From NCBI RefSeq assembly GCF_019278565.1, contig NZ_CP058988.1, positions 2,046,001 through 2,110,000 of the forward strand: a stretch of 64,000 bases of DNA, written 5' to 3'. This DNA is from Cellulophaga sp. HaHa_2_95. Its GTDB lineage: Bacteria > Bacteroidota > Bacteroidia > Flavobacteriales > Flavobacteriaceae. Below the pieces are notes generated by a model that ran no database searches, was not told the DNA's origin, and saw only the letters and a list, made by a program, of their open reading frames with translations. Made by a program: the position numbers and the translations under genes. Shown piece by piece: positions 26,479 through 36,144 of the stretch; the first letter of the stretch is position 1, and every line of letters starts with the position of its first letter.

Positions 26479-26505
26479 AAACCGCTCGAAAAGAGCGGTT
26501 TTTTT
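26479..26505. terminator. Terminator after mtaB
   Basis: AAACCGCTC (26479-26487) pairs with GAGCGGTTT (26493-26501), with A-runs before and T-runs after, so it works for mtaB and for the convergent GNAT gene. Confidence 0.9.
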
Positions 26506-26509
26506 AGGA

Positions 26510-26806
26510 TTAGATGCGAATACCAACGGGTAACATATCTTTATATTTCCTGCTATTTTTTCTTAGAAATCCAGCAATTTGTGGACTTGTAGGTACTACT
26601 CGTAAATTTCTTTCTTGAATTACGTTTAATACAGCTTCAATGAATTGTTCTTTAAAGCCTTCTTGAGTAACGGTTTCAGGAATTATTAATTTAGTTAAGA
26701 AAATCTTTCTTTCCTGAGCAGAATATTCAATCTTTGCTAAGTGCCCATTAACCGTTGTTTCAAATTGACGTAAGAAACTATTGTCTGTAATGTTTACTTC
26801 ATTCAT
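26510..26806 (-). CDS. Small GNAT-fold N-acetyltransferase (YjdJ/Gcn5-like)
   Basis: 98 aa, the size of the short acetyltransferase family PF14542. Recognisable parts are the beta-strand stretch NGHLAKIEYSAQERKIFLTKLIIP and the C-terminal RNLRVVPTSPQIAGFLRKN, where the acetyl-CoA-binding loop would lie. The substrate is unknown. Monocistronic, with its own upstream gap of 168 bases to the hydrolase. Confidence 0.8.
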   Translation of the reverse strand: MNEVNITDNSFLRQFETTVNGHLAKIEYSAQERKIFLTKLIIPETVTQEGFKEQFIEAVLNVIQERNLRVVPTSPQIAGFLRKNSRKYKDMLPVGIRI

Positions 26807-26974
26807 ATAGTTTTGATTTTAGTTCATTAAAATTAACCCATACAAGGTTCTCAAAGTTGTAAAGGTTGATTGGTGATAAGATGTAAAAATAAATGTTTAA
26901 TATAAAAATAAGCAAGACCATAAAATTACTTATTTTTTTGCTAATTTCCTAGTTTTCTGATAGTTTACTTTCTT

Positions 26975-27652
26975 ATGACACAAATAAAAATCCCCGTTTA
27001 TTTCATGCCAGGTATGGCGGCTTCCTCTTTAATTTTTGAGCATATTAAATTACCAGAAGAGTTATTTATCGTTCATAGGTTGGAATGGTTTGCTCCAGAA
27101 AAAGGAATTGGTCTAGTAACTTATGCAAAACTAATGAGTGAACAAATAACGGAGCCAAATCCGGTGCTCATTGGAGTTTCTTTTGGGGGTATCCTCGTTC
27201 AGGAAATAGCGCGAATTATTCCTGTAAGAAAGCTTATCATAATATCAAGCGTTAAGGCGCAGTCAGAGCTTCCAAAACGAATGCAGTTTGCTAAGTACAC
27301 CAAGATTCATAAATTACTTCCTACGGGGCTTGTGAACAACGTAGAGTTACTGGCAAAATATGCTTTCGGAGAAACGGTGGTAAAACGATTGGAATTGTAT
27401 GAGCGGTATCTGTCTGTACGGGATAAATATTATTTGGATTGGTGTATAGATCAGGTTATAAATTGGAAAGAAGGAGAGGAGCTTAAAAATTTGATTCATA
27501 TTCAAGGTGAGAAAGATCCTGTTTTTCCTGTAGAAAACATTAAAAATTACATTCAGGTAAAAAATGGGACACATACCATGATAATTCACAGATATAAATG
27601 GTTTAATGAGCATCTTCCTACAATTATTTTGCAAAACGAAAGTTCTATTTAA
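26975..27652 (+). CDS. Alpha/beta hydrolase
   Basis: 225 aa. Nucleophile elbow GVSFGGILVQE (Ser near residue 70), acid in IQGEKDPVFPVENI and His in GTHTMIIHRYKWF give a complete triad in the usual order. The N-terminus PVYFMPGMAASSLIFEHI carries the oxyanion loop. Substrate unknown. The stop codon touches the -7 element of the transglycosylase gene, so the two genes have separate promoters. Confidence 0.85.
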   Translation: MTQIKIPVYFMPGMAASSLIFEHIKLPEELFIVHRLEWFAPEKGIGLVTYAKLMSEQITEPNPVLIGVSFGGILVQEIARIIPVRKLIIISSVKAQSELPKRMQFAKYTKIHKLLPTGLVNNVELLAKYAFGETVVKRLELYERYLSVRDKYYLDWCIDQVINWKEGEELKNLIHIQGEKDPVFPVENIKNYIQVKNGTHTMIIHRYKWFNEHLPTIILQNESSI

Positions 27653-27660
27653 TATCTTTG
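27629..27660 (+). promoter_or_regulatory. Promoter of the lytic transglycosylase gene
   Basis: TTG at 27629-27631, 21-base spacer, TATCTTTG at 27653-27660. The -7 element covers the TTG codon at 27658 where the longest open frame begins, so that codon cannot be the translation start of this transcript. Confidence 0.75.
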
Positions 27661-27681
27661 AGGTATAAAACTATGGTAGCT

Positions 27682-28629
27682 ATGAAATTTTTAAAAAATA
27701 CGTTAATGCTTTTAGGGGTGCTATGTGTCGTAAGTACACTAATATTCGCAGTCCAAAATTCTACAGATGAAAACCAGATTGCGAAAGATGCAACAATGGT
27801 GTCAGAAAAAGCAACCGGATATAAGATATCTGCAATTGATATTCCGGAAGATTTAAATTTTGCAGGGGAAGCAGTTCCTTTTGAAGATCCTGAAATTATG
27901 GAGCGTGTAGATCGTGAGTTCTTGGTAAATACGTACTGGCAGTCTAATGCACTTTTATTAATGAAACGTGCTAATAAATACTTTCCAATTATTGAGCCTA
28001 TTTTGGCTAAAAATGGAATTCCAGATGATTTTAAATACTTAGCTGTAGCAGAAAGCGGCTTAGAGAATGTAAAGTCTCCCGCAGGTGCTTCTGGTTTTTG
28101 GCAAATTATGAAAACTACAGGTAGAGAGTATGGCTTAGAAGTGAATGACAATGTAGATGAGCGTTACCATATAGAAAAAGCTACAGAGGTTGCTTGTGAT
28201 TACTTGAAAAAGTCTAAAGAGAAATTTGGCACATGGACTTTGGCGGCAGCGTCTTATAACGCGGGTTCTTACGGAATTCAAAAATATTTGAATGCACAAG
28301 ATGTAAATGCGTATTATGATTTACTTTTAGGTCAGGAAACAGGACGTTACGTATTTCGTATTCTAGCGATTAAAGAGATTTTGTCGCACCCTACTAAGTA
28401 TGGTTTTGATATCGCTAAAGAAGATATGTACACACAAGTACCTACGTTCAATGTAGAGGTAGATGTTCCTGTGACAAATTTTGCTGATTTTGCAAAGCAA
28501 TATGAGATTAACTATAAAATTTTAAAGCGTCATAATCCTTGGTTGCGTGAGCCACATTTAAACAATAATTCTAGAAAGAAATATATTATTGAAATCCCGA
28601 ATAAAGGTTATTACAAGGAGTCAAAATAA
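27682..28629 (+). CDS. Membrane-bound lytic transglycosylase (SLT family 1)
   Basis: I start this at the ATG at 27682 (MKFLKNTLMLLGVLCVVSTL), 22 bases after the -7 element; the ATG at 27673 is possible. That gives about 315 aa: an N-terminal signal or anchor, then an SLT domain with catalytic Glu in YLAVAESGLENVKSPAGASG, QIMKTTGREYGLEV and AAASYNAGSYGIQKYL. This matches murein lytic transglycosylases of the MltD/Slt group, which cleave peptidoglycan to 1,6-anhydro ends. The tail (about 260-315) has no LysM repeat, unlike MltD. A bidirectional terminator follows. Confidence 0.9.
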   Translation: MKFLKNTLMLLGVLCVVSTLIFAVQNSTDENQIAKDATMVSEKATGYKISAIDIPEDLNFAGEAVPFEDPEIMERVDREFLVNTYWQSNALLLMKRANKYFPIIEPILAKNGIPDDFKYLAVAESGLENVKSPAGASGFWQIMKTTGREYGLEVNDNVDERYHIEKATEVACDYLKKSKEKFGTWTLAAASYNAGSYGIQKYLNAQDVNAYYDLLLGQETGRYVFRILAIKEILSHPTKYGFDIAKEDMYTQVPTFNVEVDVPVTNFADFAKQYEINYKILKRHNPWLREPHLNNNSRKKYIIEIPNKGYYKESK

Positions 28630-28653
28630 AAATTTGAGTACCATTTAGATATA

Positions 28654-28688
28654 AAAAAAGCTTTAGCGGTTCCGCTAAAGCTTTTTTT
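28654..28688. terminator. Bidirectional terminator after the transglycosylase gene
   Basis: A 16-bp stem (28654-28669 against 28672-28687) around CTTTAGCGG, with an A-run before and T-run after. It serves the plus-strand gene and the convergent TPR gene. The nominal 2-base loop means the last pairs will open. Confidence 0.9.
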
Positions 28689-28708
28689 ATTTGATGTAGT
28701 TGTGAAGC

Positions 28709-29224
28709 TTATATTTTCTTTAATTGCTCTTTCATCATTTTTATTTGATCCGAAAGCATGTTCTGTTTGTCTAATTTTTTAGCCTCATTTAAAAGCATTG
28801 TAGCTTCTCTTTTTCTTCTTTTCTGCATAGAGATACCAGCAAGGCTTAATTTAGCCATCGCAACGTCGTAATCCATTGTCAAGCCAAGTTTTAAAGCTTT
28901 TTTAAAGTATTTCTCCGCAGTAGTTAGGTTTGTTTGAGAAAAAATGATGCCATGTAAATAGTTGTAATATCCTTGTTGTTTTAGCGTTAGAGCTGCTTCA
29001 GGGTTCTTTATTTTGGAAAGCCATTTTTCAGTTCCAGCTAAATCTTGCTTACGCATTCTTAAAAAGGCTAGAAGTATAATTTCATTTCTGAAATAAAGGA
29101 AGATAAAAATTAATGAAAACAAGATTAAAAAGATACCATTACCAATGTTACCTTCAATAAATTGATATATAGCATAGGCTATAATTAATCCGGCAATTAT
29201 TAATTTAAAAATTTTATTAAACAT
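28709..29224 (-). CDS. Membrane-anchored TPR-like protein
   Basis: 171 aa. Two N-terminal hydrophobic segments (LIIAGLIIAYAIYQFIEG and GIFLILFSLIFIFLYF) resemble DUF2892-type helices. The rest is helical with TPR-like repeats (GYYNYLHGIIFSQTNLTTAE, YFKKALKLGLTMDYDVAMAK). I do not recognise a specific function. It is monocistronic, and a 194-base gap with the rpmH promoter lies upstream. Confidence 0.7.
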   Translation of the reverse strand: MFNKIFKLIIAGLIIAYAIYQFIEGNIGNGIFLILFSLIFIFLYFRNEIILLAFLRMRKQDLAGTEKWLSKIKNPEAALTLKQQGYYNYLHGIIFSQTNLTTAEKYFKKALKLGLTMDYDVAMAKLSLAGISMQKRRKREATMLLNEAKKLDKQNMLSDQIKMMKEQLKKI

Positions 29225-29318
29225 GTTATTTGTAAATTTGAAAAGGAGTTAGTTTTTGCTTCTGTTTTTTAATTTCGCAAAAGTAATAAAAACAAACTAA
29301 AATATTTTTTAAATTAGA

Positions 29319-29349
29319 TTTGTCAATGCGAAAAGTCTTTGTATATTTG
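29319..29349 (+). promoter_or_regulatory. Promoter of rpmH
   Basis: TTTG at 29319-29322, a 19-base spacer, TATATTTG at 29342-29349. This is an exact TTTG-N19-TAnnTTTG promoter, the best in the window, as expected for a ribosomal protein. The leader to the ATG is about 63 bases. Confidence 0.88.
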
Positions 29350-29418
29350 CGCCCAGTTTTGGACGAGCCATCGACAAAGCTAAAATTGTAAATTAAAGGA
29401 TACTAAAGATATTATAAG

Positions 29419-29586
29419 ATGCCCGGACAAAAAAGAACATATCAGCCATCAAAGCGTAAAAGAAGAAACAAACATGGTTTTAGAGAACGCATGGCGTCTG
29501 TAAATGGAAGAAAAGTTATTGCTAGAAGAAGAGCAAAAGGAAGAAAAAAATTAACTGTATCTTCAGAAACAAGACATAAAAAATAA
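29419..29586 (+). CDS. rpmH: 50S ribosomal protein L34
   Basis: 55 aa, below the usual ORF length limit, so easily missed. It begins [20 protein letters not shown] and continues [20 protein letters not shown], the diagnostic L34 core, then a short Lys-rich tail. The N-terminus is about two residues longer than the common MxKRT form. It has a consensus promoter and a terminator. No dnaA, rnpA or replication origin is next to it, so the classical rpmH-origin neighbourhood is not kept here. Confidence 0.97.
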   Translation: MPGQKRTYQPSKRKRRNKHGFRERMASVNGRKVIARRRAKGRKKLTVSSETRHKK

Positions 29587-29611
29587 TGATTCATTTGTTA
29601 TTTAAAATATT

Positions 29612-29646
29612 AGGTGTTACTTTTTTATAAGTAGCACCTTTTTTTT
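29612..29646 (+). terminator. Terminator of rpmH
   Basis: AGGTGTTACTT (29612-29622) pairs with AAGTAGCACCT (29629-29639), 11 bp including one G-U, followed by a T-run. Confidence 0.88.
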
Positions 29647-29693
29647 TGCCTATTTTTAAAAATAATTAGCGAACACTATATAATACACGTACA

Positions 29694-32546
29694 ATGCCGA
29701 AGAAGAAAAGTATCAAATCTGTTTTATTAATTGGATCTGGACCAATTGTAATTGGACAAGCATGCGAGTTTGATTATGCTGGTTCTCAATCGCTTAGATC
29801 ATTACGTGAAGACGGGATAGAAACTATTTTAATCAATAGTAACCCTGCTACAATAATGACTGACCCGAGTATGGCAGATCATGTTTATCTAAAACCTTTA
29901 ACGACCAAGTCTATCATTGAAATATTAAAAAAACATCCAAACATTGATGCGGTTTTACCAACGATGGGGGGGCAGACTGCTTTAAATTTATGTATTGAAG
30001 CCGATGAAAAAGGAATTTGGAAAGATTTTGGAGTAGAGCTTATTGGGGTAGATATTGATGCTATAAACATCACAGAAGACCGTGAAAAGTTTAGAAATCT
30101 AATGTTGAAAATTGGTGTTGGCATGGCACCACAAGCAACAGCAACATCATTCTTAAAAGGAAAAGAGATAGCTCAAGAATTTGGTTTCCCATTAGTAATT
30201 AGAGCATCTTATACCTTAGGAGGGGCAGGAGCATCTATTGTTTATAAACCAGAAGATTTTGACGAATTATTAAGCCGCGGATTAGAAATATCTCCAATTC
30301 ACGAAGTAATGATTGATAAAGCCTTAATGGGCTGGAAAGAATATGAATTAGAATTATTGCGCGATAAAAATGATAACGTAGTTATTATTTGTGCTATAGA
30401 AAATATGGATCCAATGGGGATTCATACTGGAGATTCTATTACGGTAGCGCCAGCGATGACATTATCTGATAAAACTTATCAGAAAATGCGAGATATGGCG
30501 ATCCATATGATGCGTAGTATTGGAGATTTTGCGGGAGGTTGTAATGTACAGTTTGCAGTGAGCCCTGATGAAAAGGAAGATATTATCGCTATAGAAATTA
30601 ACCCAAGAGTATCGCGCTCATCTGCACTTGCATCAAAAGCAACAGGGTATCCTATTGCAAAAGTAGCCACAAAATTAGCTATAGGCTACAACCTTGATGA
30701 GTTAGAGAATCAAATTACAAAATCTACATCAGCTTTATTTGAGCCAACCTTAGATTATGTGATTGTAAAAATACCACGTTGGAACTTTGATAAGTTCGAA
30801 GGTTCAGATAGAACTTTAGGCCTACAAATGAAATCGGTAGGAGAAGTAATGGGTATTGGTCGTTCTTTTCAAGAAGCCCTTCATAAAGCTACACAATCTT
30901 TAGAAATTAAGAGAAACGGCTTAGGAGCAGATGGTAAAGGTTTAAAAGATTATGATAAAATTATAAGTAAACTAACGATTCCTAGTTGGGACCGCGTTTT
31001 TATTATTTACGATGCCATACAATTAGGTATTCCGTTAAGTAGAATTCACGAGATTACTAAAATTGATATGTGGTTCTTAAAGCAGTATGAGGAATTACAT
31101 ATTTTAGAGAAAGAAATAGAAACCTATACGATTGAGACTTTACCAAAAGATATGTTGTTAGAGGCGAAACAAAAAGGTTTTGCTGATAGACAAATAGCGC
31201 ATATGCTAGATTGTTACGAAAGTGAAGTTCATAGCAAAAGAACAACACTTAATATCAATAGAGTTTTTAAATTGGTAGATACCTGCGCAGCAGAGTTTAA
31301 AGCGATGACGCCTTACTATTATTCTACTTTTGAAGAAGAAATAGAAACAGCTGATGGAAAGCGCTACGTCGCTAACGATAGTATTGTAACGGATAAAAAG
31401 AAAATAGTTGTTTTAGGTTCAGGGCCCAACAGAATAGGACAGGGTATAGAGTTTGATTATTGTTGTGTACATGGTGTACTTGCAGCTGCAGAATGTGGTT
31501 ACGAAACTATTATGATTAACTGTAACCCAGAGACCGTATCGACAGATTTTGATACGGCAGATAAGCTCTATTTTGAGCCTGTTTTCTGGGAACACATCTA
31601 CGATATCATTCTTCACGAAAAGCCAGAAGGTGTAATTGTGCAACTAGGGGGGCAGACGGCGCTTAAACTTGCTGAGAAATTAGAGAAATACGGTATTAAA
31701 ATTATAGGAACTAGTTTTGCTGCTTTAGATTTAGCGGAAGATAGAGGACATTTTTCTAAAATGTTATTAGAGAATAATATTCCTTTTCCTCAATTTGGTA
31801 TCGCAGAAACAGCAGATGAAGCCCTAGCACTTTCTGACGAGTTAGACTTTCCATTATTAATAAGACCATCCTACGTTTTAGGAGGTCAGGGAATGAAAAT
31901 TGTGATTAATAAAACCGAATTAGAAGAGCATGTTATTGATCTTTTAAAGCAAATTCCAGGTAACAAGTTGCTACTTGATCATTATTTAGACGGAGCAATA
32001 GAAGCTGAAGCTGATGCAATTTGCGATGGTGAAGATGTGTATATTATAGGGATTATGGAACATATTGAGCCTTGTGGTATTCATTCAGGGGATTCTAATG
32101 CAACATTACCTCCTTTTAATTTGGGTGAATTTGTAATGCAACAAATAAAAGATCACACGAAGAAAATTGCTTTAGCATTAAATACAGTTGGGCTCATAAA
32201 TATTCAGTTTGCAATTAAAGATGATACGGTTTATATCATTGAAGCCAACCCAAGAGCATCTCGTACCGTACCGTTTATTGCAAAAGCATATAAAGAGCCG
32301 TATGTAAACTATGCTACTAAGGTAATGTTAGGAGAGAAAAAAGTAAAGGACTTTAATTTTAACCCTCAATTGGAAGGTTATGCCATTAAACAACCAGTTT
32401 TCTCTTTTGAGAAATTCCATAACGTGAATAAAAACTTAGGACCAGAAATGAAGAGTACTGGTGAAAGCATATTATTTATCGATAGCTTAAAAGATGATGA
32501 GTTTTATAACTTGTATGCGCGTCGTAAAATGTATTTGAGTAAATAA
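29694..32546 (+). CDS. carB: Carbamoyl-phosphate synthase large subunit, short form
   Basis: 950 aa. It makes carbamoyl phosphate for pyrimidine and arginine synthesis. The two ATP-grasp halves are clear: SGPIVIGQACEFDYAGSQS near residue 14 and GSGPNRIGQGIEFDY near residue 570, each followed by its glycine-rich loop (SYTLGGAGAS and SYVLGGQGM) and metal-binding residues (AIEINPRVSRSSALASK, IIEANPRASRTVPFIAK). The usual C-terminal MGS-like domain of about 120 residues, which binds UMP and ornithine in E. coli CarB, is missing: the protein ends shortly after the second ATP-grasp domain with DDEFYNLYARRKMYLSK. A terminator follows, so this is not a sequencing truncation. carA is not in the window. 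Confidence 0.95.
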   Translation: MPKKKSIKSVLLIGSGPIVIGQACEFDYAGSQSLRSLREDGIETILINSNPATIMTDPSMADHVYLKPLTTKSIIEILKKHPNIDAVLPTMGGQTALNLCIEADEKGIWKDFGVELIGVDIDAINITEDREKFRNLMLKIGVGMAPQATATSFLKGKEIAQEFGFPLVIRASYTLGGAGASIVYKPEDFDELLSRGLEISPIHEVMIDKALMGWKEYELELLRDKNDNVVIICAIENMDPMGIHTGDSITVAPAMTLSDKTYQKMRDMAIHMMRSIGDFAGGCNVQFAVSPDEKEDIIAIEINPRVSRSSALASKATGYPIAKVATKLAIGYNLDELENQITKSTSALFEPTLDYVIVKIPRWNFDKFEGSDRTLGLQMKSVGEVMGIGRSFQEALHKATQSLEIKRNGLGADGKGLKDYDKIISKLTIPSWDRVFIIYDAIQLGIPLSRIHEITKIDMWFLKQYEELHILEKEIETYTIETLPKDMLLEAKQKGFADRQIAHMLDCYESEVHSKRTTLNINRVFKLVDTCAAEFKAMTPYYYSTFEEEIETADGKRYVANDSIVTDKKKIVVLGSGPNRIGQGIEFDYCCVHGVLAAAECGYETIMINCNPETVSTDFDTADKLYFEPVFWEHIYDIILHEKPEGVIVQLGGQTALKLAEKLEKYGIKIIGTSFAALDLAEDRGHFSKMLLENNIPFPQFGIAETADEALALSDELDFPLLIRPSYVLGGQGMKIVINKTELEEHVIDLLKQIPGNKLLLDHYLDGAIEAEADAICDGEDVYIIGIMEHIEPCGIHSGDSNATLPPFNLGEFVMQQIKDHTKKIALALNTVGLINIQFAIKDDTVYIIEANPRASRTVPFIAKAYKEPYVNYATKVMLGEKKVKDFNFNPQLEGYAIKQPVFSFEKFHNVNKNLGPEMKSTGESILFIDSLKDDEFYNLYARRKMYLSK

Positions 32547-32571
32547 TACAGCGTATTTTAAAAACGGAAAT

Positions 32572-32603
32572 AAAGCTTGAGCGTAGTGCTCAAGCTTTTT
32601 TTT
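32572..32603 (+). terminator. Terminator of carB
   Basis: AAAGCTTGAGC (32572-32582) pairs with GCTCAAGCTTT (32588-32598), with a 5-base loop and a T-run. It may also serve the convergent kinase gene. Confidence 0.9.
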
Positions 32604-32620
32604 GCCCAATCTCTTGATCA

Positions 32621-35600
32621 CTACTGTTTATCTGTGCTTTCAGCAGCTGTGTTATTACCCATCATATTTTTTATTTCTTGATCTACGATGTTGGGGATTA
32701 CCACATAAAAAGTAGTACCTTTTCCTGTACCTTCAGATTTAGCATAAATAGTACCGTTATGAGATTCAATAATTTGCTTAATCATATAAAGACCTAAGCC
32801 GGTTCCTTTTACGTTAGCATGAAATCGTTCAAATGGAGAGAAAAGCTTTTTTAGAGATTTTTCATCCATTCCAGAGCCATTATCTGAAACGGAGAACTGT
32901 ATGTTATCGTCGTTTTCTTGTGCTTTAATATGAACTTCGGGGTCCTTTTGGTCGCCCATGTATTTGATAGCATTATCTAATAGGTTGCCAAAAACTTGTA
33001 TAATTCTATTTCTGTCACCATAGATGTTAGGTAGGTTTTCTTCCACAATAAGTTTTACCTTGGCCACTTTTAATTTTCCTTTGACTAAGGTGGTAGATAA
33101 TGCTACAATTTCATTAACATCAAGTATTTCATTTTGGTTCTCAATTTTACCAATTTTTGCAATTTTAGTAATATCTCCAATAAGGTTATTCATCGTATCA
33201 CATGAAATATTAATCATCTCTAGGTACTGCTCTAATTCAGGATAGTCTTTCATTACAAACTCCATAGGAATTAGACTAGCAATGCCTTTGATACCACTCA
33301 GCGGACTCTTAAGATCATGTGAAACGGCAAAAGTAAAACGCTGAATTTCTTGGTTTTTTGTAGTTAACTCATCGGCTATTTTCTTAAGCTCTTTCTTTTG
33401 TTGTTGTAATTGTTGTGTTCGCTCATCTATCTCTTTTTCTAGTGTTAATTGGTATAATTTTATACTTTTTAATCGTAAGTATACCACCAAATAAATTCCT
33501 AGAATTAAGGATAGAACCAAAAGCAAGCGAAACCACCAAGTTTCCCAGAAAGGAGGTGTAATAGTTATGTTTAGAGTTGTCTCGTTGTTATTCCAAATCC
33601 CATCAGAATTGCTTGATTTTATCCGTAACGTATAATTTCCGGGCCCTAAGTTGGTATACGTTGCATTTTTTTTATGCCCTACATAATTCCAATCCGTTTC
33701 AAAACCATCTAAGAAATAGGCATAATTAACCTTATCGGGGTGGCGAAAAGTTAGTGCGTTAAATTCAAAATTAATGACATCATTATCATACGATATGCTA
33801 ATAGAGTCTACTTGTGAGATGTGTCGTTTTAGTATGTTAGAGGCATCACCTGGGTAGATTGGTTTGTTGAATATTTTAAGACTGGTGATATTCACCTTTG
33901 GCGTATCATCTCTTTTTTTAATATTTTTAGCCTCAAATATATTGAAGCCATTACTACCTCCAAAAATCAACTCGTCATTTCTGGTATTATAAAAAGAATT
34001 TGAGTTGAATTCGTTGCCTTGTAGCCCATCATTTATATCATAATTTATAAATACTTCACTTTCAGGATTGTATTGAATAATGCCGAAACCCGTACTCAGC
34101 CATAATAAATGATTTTCGTCTTCTATAATTCCTTTTACGGCATCATTTTTTAATCCATTTTGACGGGTAATCGCTTCAAAATAACCCGTAGTAGCGTTGT
34201 ATTTATTTAACCCTGCCTGGGTACCTACCCATAAAGTGCCCTTACTATCTTCTACAATGGCATTGATAAAATCATTACTTATGATGTGTTTATACTCTTG
34301 ACTATTATAACTAGTGTATTGCCACTCCTCATTTATTTCAGTGAGTTTAAAGAGCCCAGATATTTGTGTTCCAACCCAAATATTTCCATTTTTATCTTCG
34401 GTTATAGTGGTAATGGTAGAGACTGTATTTTTACTGACGTTATTTTTAAGATCAATGTTTTTATGTGTTTTAGTTTCGGGATTAAAAAGTTGCAAGCCTC
34501 CGTAAAAAGTAGCGATCCATAAACGTCCTTTACTATCCATTTTTAAATTGAATACATTATCGGATAGTAGAAACGAGTTTTCCTTGGTCAATACTTCATA
34601 GTTCTTATTCTCAAGGTCAAAAATTGTAATTCCTTTACCCCAAGATCCTAGCCATAGCCTATTTTTTTTATCTTGAAGTATAGTGATGATTACATTTGCA
34701 TTGAGATTTTTATGATCTAAACTGTATTTTTCAAAAGTATTCGTGGTTCTATCCCAGTAGTTAAGTCCGCCACCATCTGTTCCTATCCATAGATGATTTG
34801 TTTTATCATTTATATCTTCAATATAACAATTAATGTTATTGTTATTTAAAGATTGAGGATCAAAGGGATGGTTCTTAATATGTTTAAATTTATGATATAT
34901 AGGATCGTAGAAGCTTAACCCTTTTCTGTAAGGTGCTAGCCACATAATGCCTTTGCTATTGTATATAGACCAAATAGAATTACTGGAGATGGAGTTGTTA
35001 TTTGTATTATCATATTTTAAATTTGATAATCGCTTGGTGCTTTTTGAGTAAATAAAAAGACCATCATTTTCACTACCCATCCAATAATCGCCATTTGGCG
35101 CAATGGCTAAGGATAAAATAGGATACCCATTACTTATCTTTTTTCGTTCTACATTTAAAGTATTTTCAGGTTGTATTTTTAATTCAAGCAGCTCTCCGTT
35201 ATGCAGTCCAATTAAAAACTGTGTTGCGTTTTTTTGTATTACACTTCGTATTCTCTGATTTTCGTGAAGCTTTGATACTACTTGCAATTCCTTATCCAAC
35301 AGCCAAATGTCGTTATCAATTAAAACTAGGGTTGTTTCATTATCTAATCTTGCGATTTTTACAAAATAATTGTTTTTGATTATCTTGTTAGTACCTTCTT
35401 GATATTTGAATTCTTTAGTCTCACCTGTTATTGTATGATACCTGAATATACTAGTCGTTGTTCCTAACCATAGAAAATCTGAAGATTTACTAATAGAATA
35501 AAAATGTTCCAAAGCTAGTTTTTTGCCTTCTCCAAGGAACGGGTAGGGCTTTAGAAGATCCATATCTCGTTGATAAATATTTAATCCCTGAACAGTACCT

Positions 35601-35914
35601 ATATAGAGCTGCCTATTGTCATCTTCGTAAATATCTTCGATATAGCCATTGGTGAGGCCGGTTGTACTATCTACGGCTTGCTCATATATTTCAAAACTTT
35701 TACCATCATATTTATTAAGTCCATTTCTGGTGCCTATCCATAAATAGCCGTAACTATCTTCAAATATAACATTAGCAGAGCTTTGTGATAGCCCTCCTGG
35801 TAAGTGTTGAAAAGAGATGTCAGTCTGGTTTTGTTGTGAAAATACAGGCGTACAACATACTAGTAGTAATGATAACCATAACACTAGTGTAGCTGATTGC
35901 TTCGGTAAAAACAT
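32621..35914 (-). CDS. Periplasmic-sensor histidine kinase (Reg_prop / Y_Y_Y type)
   Basis: 1097 aa. After a signal peptide, residues 30-700 hold about a dozen Reg_prop repeats (SYGYLWIGTRNGLNKYDG, GRLWIATFYGGLQLFNP, GTLWVGTQAGLNKYN), forming two propellers. A Y_Y_Y domain (about 710-780, LTFRHPDKVNYAYFLDG and GNYTLRIKSSNSDGIWNN) follows, then one membrane helix near residue 800 and a coiled coil. The kinase core has HisKA His in FAVSHDLKSPLSG near residue 866, N-box VFGNLLDNAIKYM near 976 and G-box FSVSDNGSGMD plus GTGLGLYMI. There is no receiver or AraC domain, unlike hybrid two-component regulators of polysaccharide loci. It is divergent from a sulfatase gene. Confidence 0.92.
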   Translation of the reverse strand: MFLPKQSATLVLWLSLLLVCCTPVFSQQNQTDISFQHLPGGLSQSSANVIFEDSYGYLWIGTRNGLNKYDGKSFEIYEQAVDSTTGLTNGYIEDIYEDDNRQLYIGTVQGLNIYQRDMDLLKPYPFLGEGKKLALEHFYSISKSSDFLWLGTTTSIFRYHTITGETKEFKYQEGTNKIIKNNYFVKIARLDNETTLVLIDNDIWLLDKELQVVSKLHENQRIRSVIQKNATQFLIGLHNGELLELKIQPENTLNVERKKISNGYPILSLAIAPNGDYWMGSENDGLFIYSKSTKRLSNLKYDNTNNNSISSNSIWSIYNSKGIMWLAPYRKGLSFYDPIYHKFKHIKNHPFDPQSLNNNNINCYIEDINDKTNHLWIGTDGGGLNYWDRTTNTFEKYSLDHKNLNANVIITILQDKKNRLWLGSWGKGITIFDLENKNYEVLTKENSFLLSDNVFNLKMDSKGRLWIATFYGGLQLFNPETKTHKNIDLKNNVSKNTVSTITTITEDKNGNIWVGTQISGLFKLTEINEEWQYTSYNSQEYKHIISNDFINAIVEDSKGTLWVGTQAGLNKYNATTGYFEAITRQNGLKNDAVKGIIEDENHLLWLSTGFGIIQYNPESEVFINYDINDGLQGNEFNSNSFYNTRNDELIFGGSNGFNIFEAKNIKKRDDTPKVNITSLKIFNKPIYPGDASNILKRHISQVDSISISYDNDVINFEFNALTFRHPDKVNYAYFLDGFETDWNYVGHKKNATYTNLGPGNYTLRIKSSNSDGIWNNNETTLNITITPPFWETWWFRLLLVLSLILGIYLVVYLRLKSIKLYQLTLEKEIDERTQQLQQQKKELKKIADELTTKNQEIQRFTFAVSHDLKSPLSGIKGIASLIPMEFVMKDYPELEQYLEMINISCDTMNNLIGDITKIAKIGKIENQNEILDVNEIVALSTTLVKGKLKVAKVKLIVEENLPNIYGDRNRIIQVFGNLLDNAIKYMGDQKDPEVHIKAQENDDNIQFSVSDNGSGMDEKSLKKLFSPFERFHANVKGTGLGLYMIKQIIESHNGTIYAKSEGTGKGTTFYVVIPNIVDQEIKNMMGNNTAAESTDKQ

Positions 35915-36144
35915 AGTAATGAAATAGGTTTATATTTAAATAAGTAAGTTAAGGATTACAATTTAGGAATATTAGACGTACATTTTTATTTTTTGTTGCC
36001 TATGAACGCTGTGTTGTGGTAAAAAACTGATTTATAGAAGAGTGCAGTAATTATTCTCTTGTTATGGTTTCAAATCAAGGCTTTCCCCTTGTAAATAGCT
36101 TGAGCACTATATGATATAGAATAGAGGTAGGGAATGCAATACAC

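Noticed and set aside
27658..27684. TTG start for the lytic transglycosylase
   Set aside because: The codon is part of the -7 promoter element TATCTTTG, so it is upstream of the transcript start.
29350..29418. rpmH neighbourhood as a replication origin
   Set aside because: No dnaA, rnpA, DnaA-box cluster or AT-rich repeat array is visible around rpmH.
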